Part shown: piece after piece, positions 27,801 to 40,500 of the stretch
How positions within the stretch are numbered: position 1 is the first letter of the stretch
Layout: each line of letters starts with the position of its first letter
Assembly (NCBI GenBank): GCA_038502055.1
Contig: JAXRKN010000043.1
Location: 2,046,001-2,110,000 of the forward strand
From: Tanytarsus gracilentus
Lineage: Eukaryota; Arthropoda; Insecta; Diptera; Chironomidae
Direction of reading: 5' to 3'
DNA length: 64,000 bases
Notes under the pieces: generated by a model
Seen by the model: only the letters and a program-made list of their open reading frames with translations
What the model was told of the DNA's origin: nothing
Database searches by the model: none
Made by a program: the position numbers and the translations under genes

Positions 27801-29915
27801 GGAACCGATCCAAATATCATTTATGACGCTTATCTACGCCAGCAACTTTTGGAATTTGAGCACAAGCTTAGTATTGGCTGCCTCGGACAGGTTAAAGTGT
27901 CGGATAGAGTTCTCTGGCGAAAGTACATTGAGGAAGGCGAATATTATGCGCTCGACGACAATCTAAAATGGGGTCGATCATTAATACCAAATGGAATAGC
28001 CAATGGCCATGAAAAAGCTGGCGGTAGTTCCAAGGGAAGTAATAAGCCCGATGAAGAATCAGATGATGATGATATGAGTGACTCAATCAGTTCAGTTGGT
28101 GACGTTGATTTCTCAGTTCCAGTCGACTCGGGTCATTGCTCAGACATGGAAGTCGATGATCATGAAAAAGTCAATATTAAGACAAACGAAGTTGAGGCTG
28201 TCAAGTTAAAGAGTAAAAATCTTGCGATGGCGTTGCTGCAAATTGAACAAGGAATTGATATTAAATTCATTCGAGCGCCATTCGGTCCGGCTAGAGATAG
28301 AAAGGACAAAAATGCGATGACAGATGCTTTTGAGCAGTCAAAGAAGAGATTAATTAAGTGGGAAGAGTCGCTCATGAAGTCAACTAATTTCTCTCAGGTT
28401 AGAAACATTTTTAAATATTTTTCAAACAAATTTATACTTTTTTTAAAACATTTCCAGGTATTTCTTCACTTCAACATTCTCTATGACTCAATCAAGTGGT
28501 CACAATCGGCCGAGCGAATTGGCTGTTTAGTGTGTCGCAGCAAACAAAATCCCGAACAAACTCTACTCTGCGATGAGTGCAACAAGGGATGGCACATGTA
28601 CTGCTTAAAACCAAAATTAACACAAATTCCAACTGGCGATTGGTTCTGTCCGCGCTGTAGACCTGAAAATTATATCGTTAAGCGTAACCGAAAGCGGCCG
28701 GCTGTCGTCATTCAAGAGGAATCTGAAAGTGAGGCAGAAGAGGAAGACGAGAGTGACAACGAAGGCAGTGAAAATACGGCCGATGGCACTGTGTAAGTTG
28801 AACCTTAAATAATTCTTAAACACTTGTTAAAATTTTAATTATTCTCAACAGCGATTCAGCTCTCGAAATGTGCACAAACTGCAATCACGAAGGCGATCCA
28901 AGTGAATTTATTTTCTGCAGCGATTGTCCAACTCGTTGCCATCACGAGTGCGCAAAACCACCGCCAAAATCATCGCGATCAAAGAAGTGGAAATGCAACA
29001 AGTGCATCAGCGCCGAAAAGAGATCTGAGCGAGTCAAGCGTCGCAGAATGGAAAAAGGTTTTTAAATTTAATAATTTTCTGATGTAGTTTTAGATTTTTA
29101 AGGTCACATTGATCTCTGTAGAGCAGCTAAATTTTATAAATTTTCATTAATTTTTGGTTACAATAAAAAAACTTTGAGCTTTAAAGCTGCATAAAAAAAA
29201 TTTACTAATAATTTTTGAAAAAATTTAGATTATGACTCAGCTGATGAAGGAAATTCAGATTCAGTCGAAGAAGAAGAAGAAGAACCAGTGAGGACTAAAA
29301 GAAAGTCAAAGCTCGTAATCGAGAGCTACGATGAAGAATCATCAGAGCCTGAAACAAAATTCAAGAAAAATAATGATGGAAGTCGTCGAGCGAGTCGAAG
29401 ATCATCAATTCGTAATTCTAGAAAAAATACACCCGAGCCAGTTTCAAATCGAAGGAGCATCAAAAAAGAAGAAATTTCAGACCGTCGTTCAAAGTCAAAG
29501 CGATCGCTCGACAACTTCAATATGATCAGTCTGACAACTTTGATCGATGAAATTATTAAGCATAATGAATCGTGGCCTTTTATTAAGCCTGTGTCACCAT
29601 CGGAAGTGCCTGATTATCTCGAGGTCATTAAAAAGCCAATGGACTTTTCGAAAATTAAATCAAAACTGAATCTCGGCGACTATCAAAGCAACGAGCAAAC
29701 GATGAAGGATGTTGAGAGGGTTTTTTTCAACTGCGACCTGTATAATTTATCAAATACTGAGATTTACAAGTGAGTTAATAATTTTATATAAAATTTAACG
29801 TTTAATAATTTTATTATTAACTTCCAGAGCCGGCTCAAAGCTCGAGAAATTCGTTGCTAAGCGTGCCAGGGAACTGAGCTTACCGTTTCGCCTTTCGGAC
29901 ATGAATTCATCGTAA
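24863..29915 (+). CDS. Acf: Acf1/BAZ1A, large subunit of ISWI chromatin-remodelling complexes ACF and CHRAC
   Basis: Seven exons: 24863-24975, 25097-25423, 25622-28397, 28458-28792, 28852-29057, 29229-29769, 29828-29915. All phases agree, giving 1461 residues, close to the fly protein as I recall it. Domains in order: WAC (about 20-125, LTGRPDLTFAEALESE), a Lys/Glu-rich coiled coil (about 235-340), DDT (about 366-430, FSNFIKILEFLHSFPEAL), a WHIM-like region with the DPGLAFVSKYPHIIKFLS segment, an acidic linker, PHD finger 1 (about 1092-1142, CLVCRSK...WFCPRC), PHD finger 2 (about 1190-1235, CTNCNHEG...CNKC), and a C-terminal bromodomain (about 1350-1450, FFNCDLYN with its acetyl-lysine-contacting Asn). 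Known role: partner of ISWI in nucleosome spacing. The intron at 28398-28457 is 60 bp, stop-free and in frame, so it could be mistaken for coding. Confidence 0.96.
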
Positions 29916-30343
29916 ATTTGCTGAACTGACACAAGCGAAAATCAACACAAAGAGAGCACTAAAGAACTTTTGAATTGTTTAATTTTCACACCCCGTCTTT
30001 TGTTTAATTTGTGGAGTGATTTTTAGTGAAAAATTAATTTTTAGTAATTTATCTCAACAACTTTTGTCTCAGAAAACATTTTCAACATTTCCAAAAAAAC
30101 ATATTTCTTGCTTTTTGTGCACCAAAATACAATTATGACTTAAGTTAACGGATGGACGAGAGTGTTTAAGTAATTAAGGAGTCTATTTTAGTAAAAATAA
30201 AAAATACTTAAGTTAATAAAATAAAAAAAGGTTAGAAGTTAAGAAAAAGGCAAAAAAATGTTGTAAATTATTCACGAACTATTACAGCTTTAGAAATTTT
30301 TAGAATCTCGGAAGGAATAAAATTATTTAGACTGAGGATGGAA
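29916..30343. other. Acf 3' UTR and convergent 3' ends
   Basis: AT-rich sequence with several AATAAA hexamers between about 30190 and 30230 (for Acf, + strand). The small minus-strand gene ends at 30344, so the two genes converge. Confidence 0.4.
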
Positions 30344-30628
30344 CTACCACATTGTTATTCTTGTTGTTGAATTTTCCTCAATAACGGCAATGTCTACAGG
30401 GTTGTGAATGACTGCATTGTTAATGACTTTTCCGCTTTCGTTACGACAACAGCATCTAATACACAAAATAAAGGCAAAAATACCAATGCAGCAAGTAGTT
30501 ATGCATGGCAGAAAAATAAAAAGAAGAATACCACCAATTGTCAAACCAGCAAATATAGTTATCCCATCTTCAAATTGACATTTAGCTGATGCAATCAGAA
30601 AAAGAATAAATATTATAATTTTCTGCAT
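30344..30628 (-). CDS. Small cysteine-rich secretory-pathway membrane protein, unknown function
   Basis: A 94-residue frame starting MQKIIIFILFLIASAKCQ, a good signal peptide. Next comes a short luminal stretch (FEDG), a long hydrophobic segment (TIFAGLTIGGILLFIFLPCI), a cysteine-rich part (TTCCIGIFAFILCIRCCCR) and a polar tail of about 30 residues. The arrangement of signal peptide, one membrane segment and a Cys cluster at the cytoplasmic face recalls small Shisa/CYYR1-type proteins, but I do not recognise the family and no function is claimed. Upstream on the same strand, TTTCTTTCTATAG ending at 30662 looks like an acceptor, so the 5' UTR may be spliced. It sits between the 3' end of Acf and a channel gene, on the opposite strand to both. 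Confidence 0.6.
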   Translation of the reverse strand: MQKIIIFILFLIASAKCQFEDGITIFAGLTIGGILLFIFLPCITTCCIGIFAFILCIRCCCRNESGKVINNAVIHNPVDIAVIEENSTTRITMW

Positions 30629-30662
30629 TTCCTGAGAGTTTTTCTGTAGTTTGAAGTTTTCC

Positions 30663-31719
30663 TATAGAAAGAAATAATAATTAAATTTAGCAAAATGAAA
30701 TTAATTTAAACTAAAATTTTTTTATCAACTGAATTTAAATTTTAAAACATGAAAAAAGTAGTGGATAAATAATTAAAGAACGAACATGTAGATCTGAATA
30801 ATTTTCTTTAAATTATTTCTGATTCACTTGGACTAAAAAAATTTATTAAAAACTCAATTCAATTTACTTTTCCTTTCTTCACTTTCAGCAATCGCAACTT
30901 GACTGCAAAAAATAAAATTAATATTGGCACAAAAAAGGCGTGAATTAAGGCAATGAATTATATCATATAATTCCTAAGAACTTGTAGATATCGCGAATAA
31001 ATATTAAACGGACAAATTAAGTCATAAAAAGAAATGGATAAAAAAATTCTGAACAATCATAAAATCACAAAGCAATAATTACAAAATTAATAAATCCTCA
31101 CTTTACTTAAAAGCAAAATTATAACCATAGATCGATATAACCATAAATACAACAGCAACTAGAGATAATTTTTTTAATCGCATTTAATTTCATCTGTGAG
31201 TAAAATTAGTGTTAGAGAAATTTATTTCGTGAAACACGTTTTATAAATTTCAGCTGTTTTGATTCGTTTTTCTTAAGTGAACTTCAAGGGATTAAAACAT
31301 AAAAATTGCCCATCTCTGAAGAGAAATTATTTTTGAAGTTAAATTAAATTATTTATTTTCAGCTCAATTTTAATTGAAAAAAAAGCTTTCAACACTTTTT
31401 TATTCATCAATTAAAATATTGCGTGTTGTCTCTTCATTGTTTGTCATCAAAATCCATTCACGGGCTTTTACACGCTTATTAATGTTAACAAAATACAAAT
31501 TCATCATTCCACAAATTACCTGCATGCATTCTAAGTAGAAAATTATTTACTCAGCTCTCTTTCTCAAACTCGATCAGATGTTTTTCACATTTTAATGTCA
31601 TTATTCACACACCGTTGACTGTTTGCGGCTTCTGCAGTTGTGATAAAAAAATAATTCTATGTAATATTTGTGTGATATCGAAGTGAAACGAGATAAATTT
31701 AAATCGAATTATATTAGAA
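30663..31719. other. Upstream region of the small membrane protein gene (-) and the first pickpocket gene (+)
   Basis: AT-rich with no long open frame. It should contain the 5' UTRs and promoters of two divergent genes. I see no clear core-promoter motif. Confidence 0.35.
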
Positions 31720-33847
31720 ATGATTTTACAAAGGAAAGGTAAAGATTGAGCATGAAAATTATTTGTGTCGTTTAAAACTAGACGAATTCAACACCGAACG
31801 GAAATTGTTAACAAACTAAAAAAATTTTCCAATCCATTAAACTTTTAACACAAATAGAAAATTATAAAGAGATTTTCATTCAGTTGACTTTAAATATTTT
31901 AATTGAAAGCATTTATAAAAATATTCATAATGTTTTTTAAACCGAAATTTAGTTTAATTCCTGAAGTTGGTTGGTAAAAATATTTATTCAATAATGAAAA
32001 GTGAAAATTTTAATAAATCTTTAATTTTATTTTTAGAGATAATTCCATGGGAACTGATAGGAAAATATTCACAAGATTCTACGATTCATGGCGTGAAATA
32101 TATTGGAGACAAAAATCAGCACTGGATTGTAAAGTAAATTTATATTTTTTGGCATTTTAGTATTTAATTTTGATCACAAAAAATTCACGAAGAGACAACG
32201 AAAAAAAATTCTCATTAATTTTTCAATTCATAACGTATTTTTCAAATTCAAATCTTTAAATTTTAATTTTTAATTTTCAAAAATCATTAATTAAAAATTA
32301 TTTTTAGGCTCTTCTGGCTGTTAATTTTCACAGTCTGCATTTATTATTGTGTTCAAAATATTTTGGATATCAAAACCAAAAGACAAGAGCAACCGGTCAT
32401 GATTTCGTTTTCCAAAAAGCTCTCGCCAACTTTTGAGATTCCATTTCCGGCTGTTTCAATTTGTCCGGAATCAAAAGCAAAAATTGACTCAATTAACATC
32501 ACTGAAGTTATGAGTAATGTAAATTTATCAAAATCTGAGATGGAAAAATTGTCAGCGCTTGCAAATGTTTGTGAGTTTGATGAAGAATTTTTAAATTTTA
32601 CTGGAACTTCCGACGTTATAAAAATCCTCCAAAATATTTCACTTTTACCGGAAGAATATTTTGAAAAGTGTCGATATGGATCAACTTTTGAGAGCTGCAC
32701 AAAATTATTCCATAAAGTCATCACTGACGAAGGAATTTGTCAAACTTTCAACATGTTCGACGAAAGTGATCTCTACGATAATGAAACGATGATCGATGAA
32801 CTAAAATTTCCAAAGCATGGCAAAAAGTCAACTTGGTTCCTCGACAAAGATTACGATTCGATAAAAGTTAAAGTTTATCCGATGAGAGTTTTAGGTTCAG
32901 GAATCAGATCCGGATTGACGGTTAAATTTAAAATGAACTCAACACTTTTGAATAATTGTGGAAATTATTTAAAAGGATTTAAACTTTCACTCAATATGCC
33001 CGTGGACATTCCAAAATTTTCAAAGCAATTTTATGCGATTCCATTCAGTCATCAGACAACAATTGTGGTAAAACCTCAAATGATTTATGCATCGAAAGAC
33101 ATTAAGGACTACACACCCGAAAGTCGTCAATGTTATTTTGGTCACGAGAGAAAACTAAAATATTTCAAAATTTATTCACAATCAAATTGCGAGCTTGAGT
33201 GCAAATCAAATTTCGTGTATGAAAAATGCAATTGCACAAAATTTTCGATGCCCCGAAATTACTCAATGTCGGTTTGTGATCATTCAAAAAATGAGTGCGT
33301 TTATGAAGCGACTGCAAATTACTCAACGCAAGAACTTGAGAAGAAATTATTGCAGAAACAGTTGAAGAGGGATTTGAAGCATGGAAAATTAGAGAAAAAT
33401 AATCAAAGATTTGAGAAAATTAAAGAGATGGAAAAAAGTTCTTGCAATTGCTTGCCATCGTGTACAGTCATTAAATATGATGTCGAAATTGATCGAGTTT
33501 ATTATGAAGAAAAAGATGAAGGGTGAGTTTGTGATTTTTTACCCTGGTGACACATAATTTAAATATTTAACGGTTGATTTCTAATCACAAAATTTCCATT
33601 TGACATTTTTAGCTTCCTAACCGCTGAAGTCAACATTTACTTTAAAGACTCATCCATCAGTCGACTTAAACGTTACGAAATTTATGGATGGTCTGACTTT
33701 CTCTCCAATTGTGGCGGTACTTTGGGTTTATTTCTCGGCTGTTCTTTTGTTTCATTTATAGAACTTGGCTATCATATTTTGACTTATGTTATAAGGAAAA
33801 TTAAAAGCAAATCTAACTCAATTGCAATCAATGAAATAAAAATTTAG
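31720..33847 (+). CDS. Pickpocket-type DEG/ENaC sodium channel subunit (copy 1)
   Basis: Four exons: 31720-31738 (19 coding bases, MILQRK), 32037-32133, 32308-33522, 33613-33847. Phases agree, giving 521 residues. Exon 2 encodes the family's N-terminal gating segment with the His-Gly pair (STIHGVKYI). The first membrane helix is LFWLLIFTVCIYYCVQ (about 40-58), followed by the extracellular FEIPFPAVSICPES motif. The cysteine-rich domain includes CYFGHERKLKYFKIYSQSNC, then CNCTKFSMPR and SCNCLPSCT. The second helix and pore are FLSNCGGTLGLFLGCS, with the G/S-x-S selectivity-filter type. An in-frame ATG at 32047 in another frame is a decoy: the conserved His-Gly segment fixes the frame. DEG/ENaC subunits form trimeric sodium channels in sensory neurons and epithelia. 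Which ppk gene this is cannot be decided here. Confidence 0.92.
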
Positions 33848-34558
33848 AACGCTGTGAATATTTTTTAATTTTCAAGTTTGAAAATTTTATTAAAGCTCCG
33901 CTTTTTTTTTAATTTTTCCAGGAATTCCCTCTTCTGTCCATTCTGACCTTCCTTGAGCCTTAATAGAATTTTTTGATGAGATATCAAACTAACATATTAA
34001 TTTGTTGTCTTTTGAAAAAATCTTTCAAAATATGCACAACTACAAAAAAGTTTTATCACTCATTTAAATTTTAAGAATTTTTCTGAAAAATAAAAAAATT
34101 TCATACCCAAAAATTCTAAAAGTTTAAATTATTGAAAAAAATCTTTCGTAAGTAAACAGTGTAACTGACAATCATACACTTGTATTATTTTATTTTAAAA
34201 AAATCTTTTTTTATTAATTTCCTCCTTACAAACAAAAAACTTTAATTTCTATTAATTTTTGGTTTAGTTCAGTTTTCAGTTAGGTTATAAGAAAATTTCA
34301 TTTAAATTTAATATCACACAATCAAGAGAGATTTTGAGTCAATTGGTAAGCTTGGTGTAAAACTAAAAAGTTTGTGAATTTTTTAATTTATCAGAATTTA
34401 GGAATTTTGAATGAAGAATAATATTGAATAAAACTTTTTTCATGATAAAATAATTTAAATTCTGATTTGTTTAAGAAAAATTCCATCAATTTCCCATAAA
34501 TGTGCAGCCAGGGTTTTTATATAAAATTTTCTTAATTTTTATACTCAATCAATGGCAC
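33848..34558. other. Spacer between convergent pickpocket copy 1 and Reck
   Basis: AT-rich, with no open frame worth reporting. It should hold the 3' UTRs of both genes. An AATAAA overlaps the last codons of the channel gene (33835-33840). No RNA gene or repeat seen. Confidence 0.35.
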
Positions 34559-37500
34559 TTAAATAAATTTTATACAAATAATGCTAATTAAAATTAAGAG
34601 CTGTGATGATAGAACAAAATTCGCCGCTGAAATCGTTGGCTTCACATAATTTGCCACGATGAAAGACGAAAGTCCCAAATCACTCGTAAAGTGATGACTT
34701 TTTGTTTTTATGAGATTTGCAATTTTCACCGACTCTTGCTGACACACTTCCACTTCAGTTTCAGTCGGATTTTTATGTATGCTATACACAATCACCATGA
34801 TGTCACTCTCGAACGTGAGGAAGCCACTTAAGTAGCAAGATGACACTTTTACGAGTCGTTGAAGCGACTTTAATAGAGATCTCATTGTGAGCGCTTCGAG
34901 ATCTGAATTTTTCAGCGCATAAATGCCTCGATCGATTTGTTTGCGTGAGTAAATTATTCGAATAACACCGCCGCAAATTGGACAGCAAGCTCCGGTTGGA
35001 ATGACACCAAGACAATTGTGAGGAAGTTCTTGATAACATTTGACGTTGTGACAGTTGGTGTTGGCTTCAATTAGACCGACAGCTTTACAGTTTCCAAGAT
35101 AGTCAATCATCGAGTAATCTAAAGGGATTTAAATTATAATTAAAAATTATTAATTAAGAGTTGAAAATAACTCACCACTCATAGCTTCACACTCGCTGTT
35201 GTAAGTCACTCCATTGATTCCACAAACTGTTCCAGAACTTTTACAGACATGCTCCTCAAACACTCCGTAATAAGCTAGAGATTTATTTGTTCTTATCAAG
35301 CTACACAATGATGAATGAACAGCCATGGTTGTGTCGGTCACTGGCTCCATTTCATTGCAATTTTCCAACGATCGAGGAACTAAAAAATAATTTTTAATTT
35401 AAATATTTTTTATGTAACAAAATCAAACTTACCACATCGATATTGAGGACATGGATTGTGCATATTTGAGAGACAAACATTTCTACTCGAAAAGCAAACG
35501 GTCCCTTGAGGGCAGTCATGACGTTCGCAGGGATTTTTACTCTCACACGATCCAAACTCAAATTCAGTCTCATGAAGTCCAGAACACTTGGCCAAACACG
35601 CTGACGGATAAGTTTTTCCATTTCGACCACAAACGGGCACAAAGTGTGGTGGGCAATTGCAAGGGAGGGTCGTAAATGATCGATCCGAAATTCCATGAAT
35701 TCGGCACTGCTTTTTGGTGCAAGTAATTTCTTCAGCAAAGCACGTGCAAATATTGCACTCAATTGTGATCGATGAACCATGTTCAATAGTTCGATTGCCT
35801 ATCTGGCATGCCTTGGGAGTAACACATGGAAGCGGTTGACATTTCTCGATTTTACCATTGATGCATTTACAAACTTTATAACAACCCTTGCTGACTGATG
35901 ATGGAATTCGAACGTAAGCGTTGAGTGGGATGATAAAGTTGGAAGCTTCACCGACAGGACAGCCATGCATGCAGGATGGTTTGTTGATGTTTCTGTTGAC
36001 CTATAAAAATATTTTTAAAACTAAACTTTAATAAAATATTAAAATTTACCTCACAAACTTCAGAAGTGGCATTGCACTGACGACCACGACATGGTGATAT
36101 GATTGTCAGTTCTGTGCCAGCATGTGGACTATCGCTAGCCTCTAGATATGGTTTGATTGACACGCATGGTGAACTCGTGTCGGGAGATAAATGTCCGCAG
36201 ATTTTATCTGGCAAAATATCTCGATCTTCCATCCTCTGCCAGTCCATGCACTTCGTTAAAATATCAAAACAATCGTCATAGCAGATTTGACTCAAATGAA
36301 GTAATGTCGTTGCTGGTTTAAGCTGTAAAATGCAAGCAATCGCATGCCACGTCTCGAGGAAGCAATGATTGATATTTAAAATTGGAAATTTAAATCCCGA
36401 AATTGTTAAATAATTTTGCTGCTTCCACGTGTCAAGTTCATTTCGAGCAGCAAGATCCGAAATTGCATTGCAACTTCTAAAAAGTTCCGTCGGTCGATTG
36501 TTGAAGTTGGAGCAGAACGAGAGTCCATCGCATCCAACTTCCGCCGGCAGGTCAACCTCTTCTATGCATCTTTTGAGATCAATCTCGATGGCATTTTCAA
36601 TGCATTCATGTTGAAATGCTTCGAGGGATGGATTGTGACCTAATCAAGTAATGTAAAATATTTGTAATTTTGATGTAATCAAAGAACTTACCCGAGAAAC
36701 TGTGAAAGCATCCCCTCCTACACTGACTCGAATGTGCTTTTTCACAGCAATGCAATTTAGCCGAATCAAATCCAATCTGCTTAATCCTCGACATTTCGTC
36801 AACATTCTGTGGATTTCTGTCTTGATTATTTCCACTCAAAAAGCAAGTCCAAAATTCCGACGAAAGATTCACAACCCCACAACTATTCTCGAGCGCATTT
36901 ATCATTTCAGTTTCTGTTAAATTATTTAATTTTAAATAACTTTGGCATCTCAACTTGCACTCATTTGTCTCCGCGTGTCGACAACAATGCATAAACTCAT
37001 CAGAATTTTCGATCTCTTTGATTTCAACAACTTCATGCACGCAATCAATGACATCGATGTTGTTTTCTTTGCAGCTCTTTTCTAAATTTAAGTCTAAGTC
37101 TTTGAGTGAGTCGCCCTCTTTATTGAACAACATTCGCTGACAGACTTGAAGGCAATCCTGGGTTTTTGCATTTGAGCAGCATTCATTGTTGTGCTCTTGA
37201 TCATCGATGCATGAAAATAATGTGAATTCGTCGCTCTGTCGACAGAATGATCGAAGTTCGAGGGTTGATGATGAAATTGCGCAACCTGTTGATTGTAAAA
37301 AGAGAAAATAATTGATGAGGATTAAAAAAATTATGAAGTTCATTCCATGAATTTAAATTAAATTTTCAGTGGTCAGCTACAGACTTAAATTAATTTTTTT
37401 CTAAGTAAATTTTAATTTTACTTCTGGATCAAATGACCCTATAATATTATTGTCCCTAATGCATGATATTAAAATGTCATATCACAGATTTTTATCGCAA

Positions 37501-40500
37501 CAATTACTTAAGTGTGTGAACATGCACAGTTTAAAATAGAAATTGAACTTCACAAATGTTCATGACACTTTTAAAATGTTAACATTAAATATTAAATAAT
37601 AAATGAATTGACTTTTTCCACTTGATATTAAAAATATTTTCATTCATGATTCAACAGTTTGTGAAAAATGAAGAGGAAAAATTCTAGAACAATTTTTGAA
37701 AAGATTTTTAAACCAAAAAATACCAAAATTTTAGTTTTAAATATTTTTCAAGTGTCTGCATACATTTTGTCAATTTGTGGCTTAATTTATTACGTAAATG
37801 GAATAATTCAAAAATATTTATTCGATCCTAACATTGGAATTAGTGAAAGTCATAAGCAAGTTCATGAAATTCCTTTTCCTGCGGTTACAATTTGCTCGCC
37901 AGTCGTGCTCAAAAGTGACTTGGTGAATTTAAGAGAATTTATTAAAATTCACGATACACAGGATATCATAAAAAATCTGAGCATTAACGAACAAAATTAT
38001 ATAGCTGCTAAAGCTCAAGTTTGTCTCTACAACCATCTGAAAGTTTTTAATAAAGGAACTCCAAATAGAACCGAAAGAAATGTGGTGAAGCTTTTAAGGG
38101 AAGGTGCATTGAGTGTAAAAGAAACTTTTTCATTATGTGTGATGAACAATCTTTATGCACCTTGCATAGCTACTCGATCATTGACGGACGTTGGTCTTTG
38201 TTACACTTTCAATATACAGAGCCATGACACAATTTTCAATGAGGATGTCATTAGTTCAGATTTCGATGAGATGAAGGAGAGAAAGGTAAAAGATTTAAAA
38301 GCGTTACAAAAAAATATTTAATTTTTTAAATAATTTAGTTCGATCAAATTTGGACCCTTGAAAAAGGATATTTTGGAAATGATGCGAGGTTTAAAATTCC
38401 TCATCGAGCGGCCGCTGGATATCCTTACGGGTATTTAATGGCAATCAACAAATCAGACCTGCACGATCTCTGCTTTTTTCTTTACGACTCGTTTAAATTT
38501 ATTTTGCATTTGCCAAACGAAATTCCGACACTCCTTCATGACTCAGATCATATCGACTTTAACACTGGAGTGATTTTGAAAATTTCAGCGAAATCAACAA
38601 AGAGTGAAAGTTTTTTGAGGAAATATTCGCCAGAAAAGCGTGGATGCTTTTTTGAGGGTGAACGATCGCTTAAATTTTTTAAAGCTTACACAAAAAATAA
38701 TTGCGATTTTGAGTGTCTCACAAACTTCACATTAAAACGATGCGGATGCGTGGCATTTTTTCATCCAAGAACAAAATCAACAGAAATTTGTGATCTCGAT
38801 CGAGCTGCATGCTCAAGAAATGCTCTCACTTTATGGCCGCACATGGATGAAATGTCTAATTCATCGATTGCACCTTGCAACTGCTTTCCGCCATGCTCGA
38901 ATATTATTTATCACGTGAAAAAAAAGAAAGTTGCTGAAATTGGAGTAAATTCGTCGCTTTTTCTGATCCAAAAACTCGTCAAAGAGCATAAGTGAGTTTT
39001 GATTGAAATTAATTGTAGAATTGTTGATTTAAAATATTTTTTAACTCATCAGCAACAGTCAAATTTATTCCGGCATAAACATCGAGTTTGGAGATTTTTT
39101 AATCAAGGAAAATTTAAATTACATCGAATACAAGTTGGAAAATCGTGAGTTCATGTTCGATGGATGATTTTTTCACTTGAAAAATAATTTTTTAATATTT
39201 AATTAAATTTAATTTCAGTCATCGCCGATTGTGGAGGATTATTCGGTTTATTCTTAGGATTTTCATTCACAACCGTCATAAGTTTAATTCATCGATTTTT
39301 AAAAAACGACAAGCATTTTCAAACCCATCCTAAAATTACAAAAGTGGCTTCAGCACCTCGAGCCTCATCTTGGATAGCGAACATCGACAATCATAATGAT
39401 CTCAACAATTTATTAATTTGGCAAATGCAAGCACGTGACAGAGCTTTTCACCATAGAACAAATAATGGAAAATTAAATGTGTAAAAATGTTATTGCGTGA
39501 TTTAAAAGTGTGAATTATCAATTTTAATGTTACATGCTTGAGTTTGAATAAATAATGGCGACAATAAAAAACAATTTCAATTATTTTTCTCGACATTAAA
39601 ATAAATTTAAAACATTTCTCATTTTTCGCTTACCTTGTTGACACTTTGGTAGCACAGCTTGCTTACAACATGCCCGACCAATCCAATTTGAGCCTCTCTC
39701 AATTGCCTCGAGAGTTTTATTCATGCACGACCAAAAGTCAATTTGCATCTCGGGACAAAATTTTCTTAGATTATTCGTCTCTTTGGAGGTTGTGGTTGCT
39801 AATGTCAAAAGTGACAACTGAAATTGTTAAAGAGATTATCAAACATGTGTATTTTTTTGATTGATTTTTGTGTGTTTTGCTGTGACGTAGAAATTAAGCG
39901 AGCAGGTTTTAAAATTAAAATTGATTCTCGCCTCTGTCAAATAAAATTTGTTTGAACTCTTCTTCATCTGTGCCACGCTCGATTTCGTGTTAATATTAAT
40001 GAAGTGAGCTTCAAACATTTCATTAATGAATGCCAAGAGAGAAATGTGTAACAACATCTTGATTAAGTATGATGAGAGAGATAAATACGTGAAAATTTAT
40101 AATATAACAAGTCGAGAGGAGGAAAGTGACAATTTTTCAAACAATAAACAGAAATTAATAAAAATCGGGTGAGGACGAAAAAATTGGGAATTTTCAAATA
40201 TATTTTTTTAAAAAATATTTAAATTATTATAAATTGATTACCTAAACAGAATTTTAAACAAAAGGAAATTAGTTAAAATAATCTAAAATTATTTTTAAAC
40301 CCTCCCACGACCGCATTAATTTTAATAATCTTCATGTCATGTGGTTAATTTTTAGCGTAACCCACAAAGTGGTGTAACGCTTATATGCTCGTGATTCCGT
40401 CCGTCCGTCCGTCCGTCCGTCTGTCCGTCCGTCCGTCCGTCCGTCCGTCTGCACAAGCGAGATCTCGGTCCCTGACCAGCTAGACTTCTATTTTCGCCAG

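Noticed and set aside
32047..32153. Open frame MGTDRKIFTRFYDSWREIYW at the pickpocket copy 1 N terminus.
   Set aside because: Out of frame with the conserved STIHGVKYI segment, which joins in phase to both neighbouring exons.
40397..40450. Direct-repeat tract considered as a possible CRISPR-like or regulatory array.
   Set aside because: It is a simple (GTCC)n microsatellite without spacers, in a eukaryotic transposon context.
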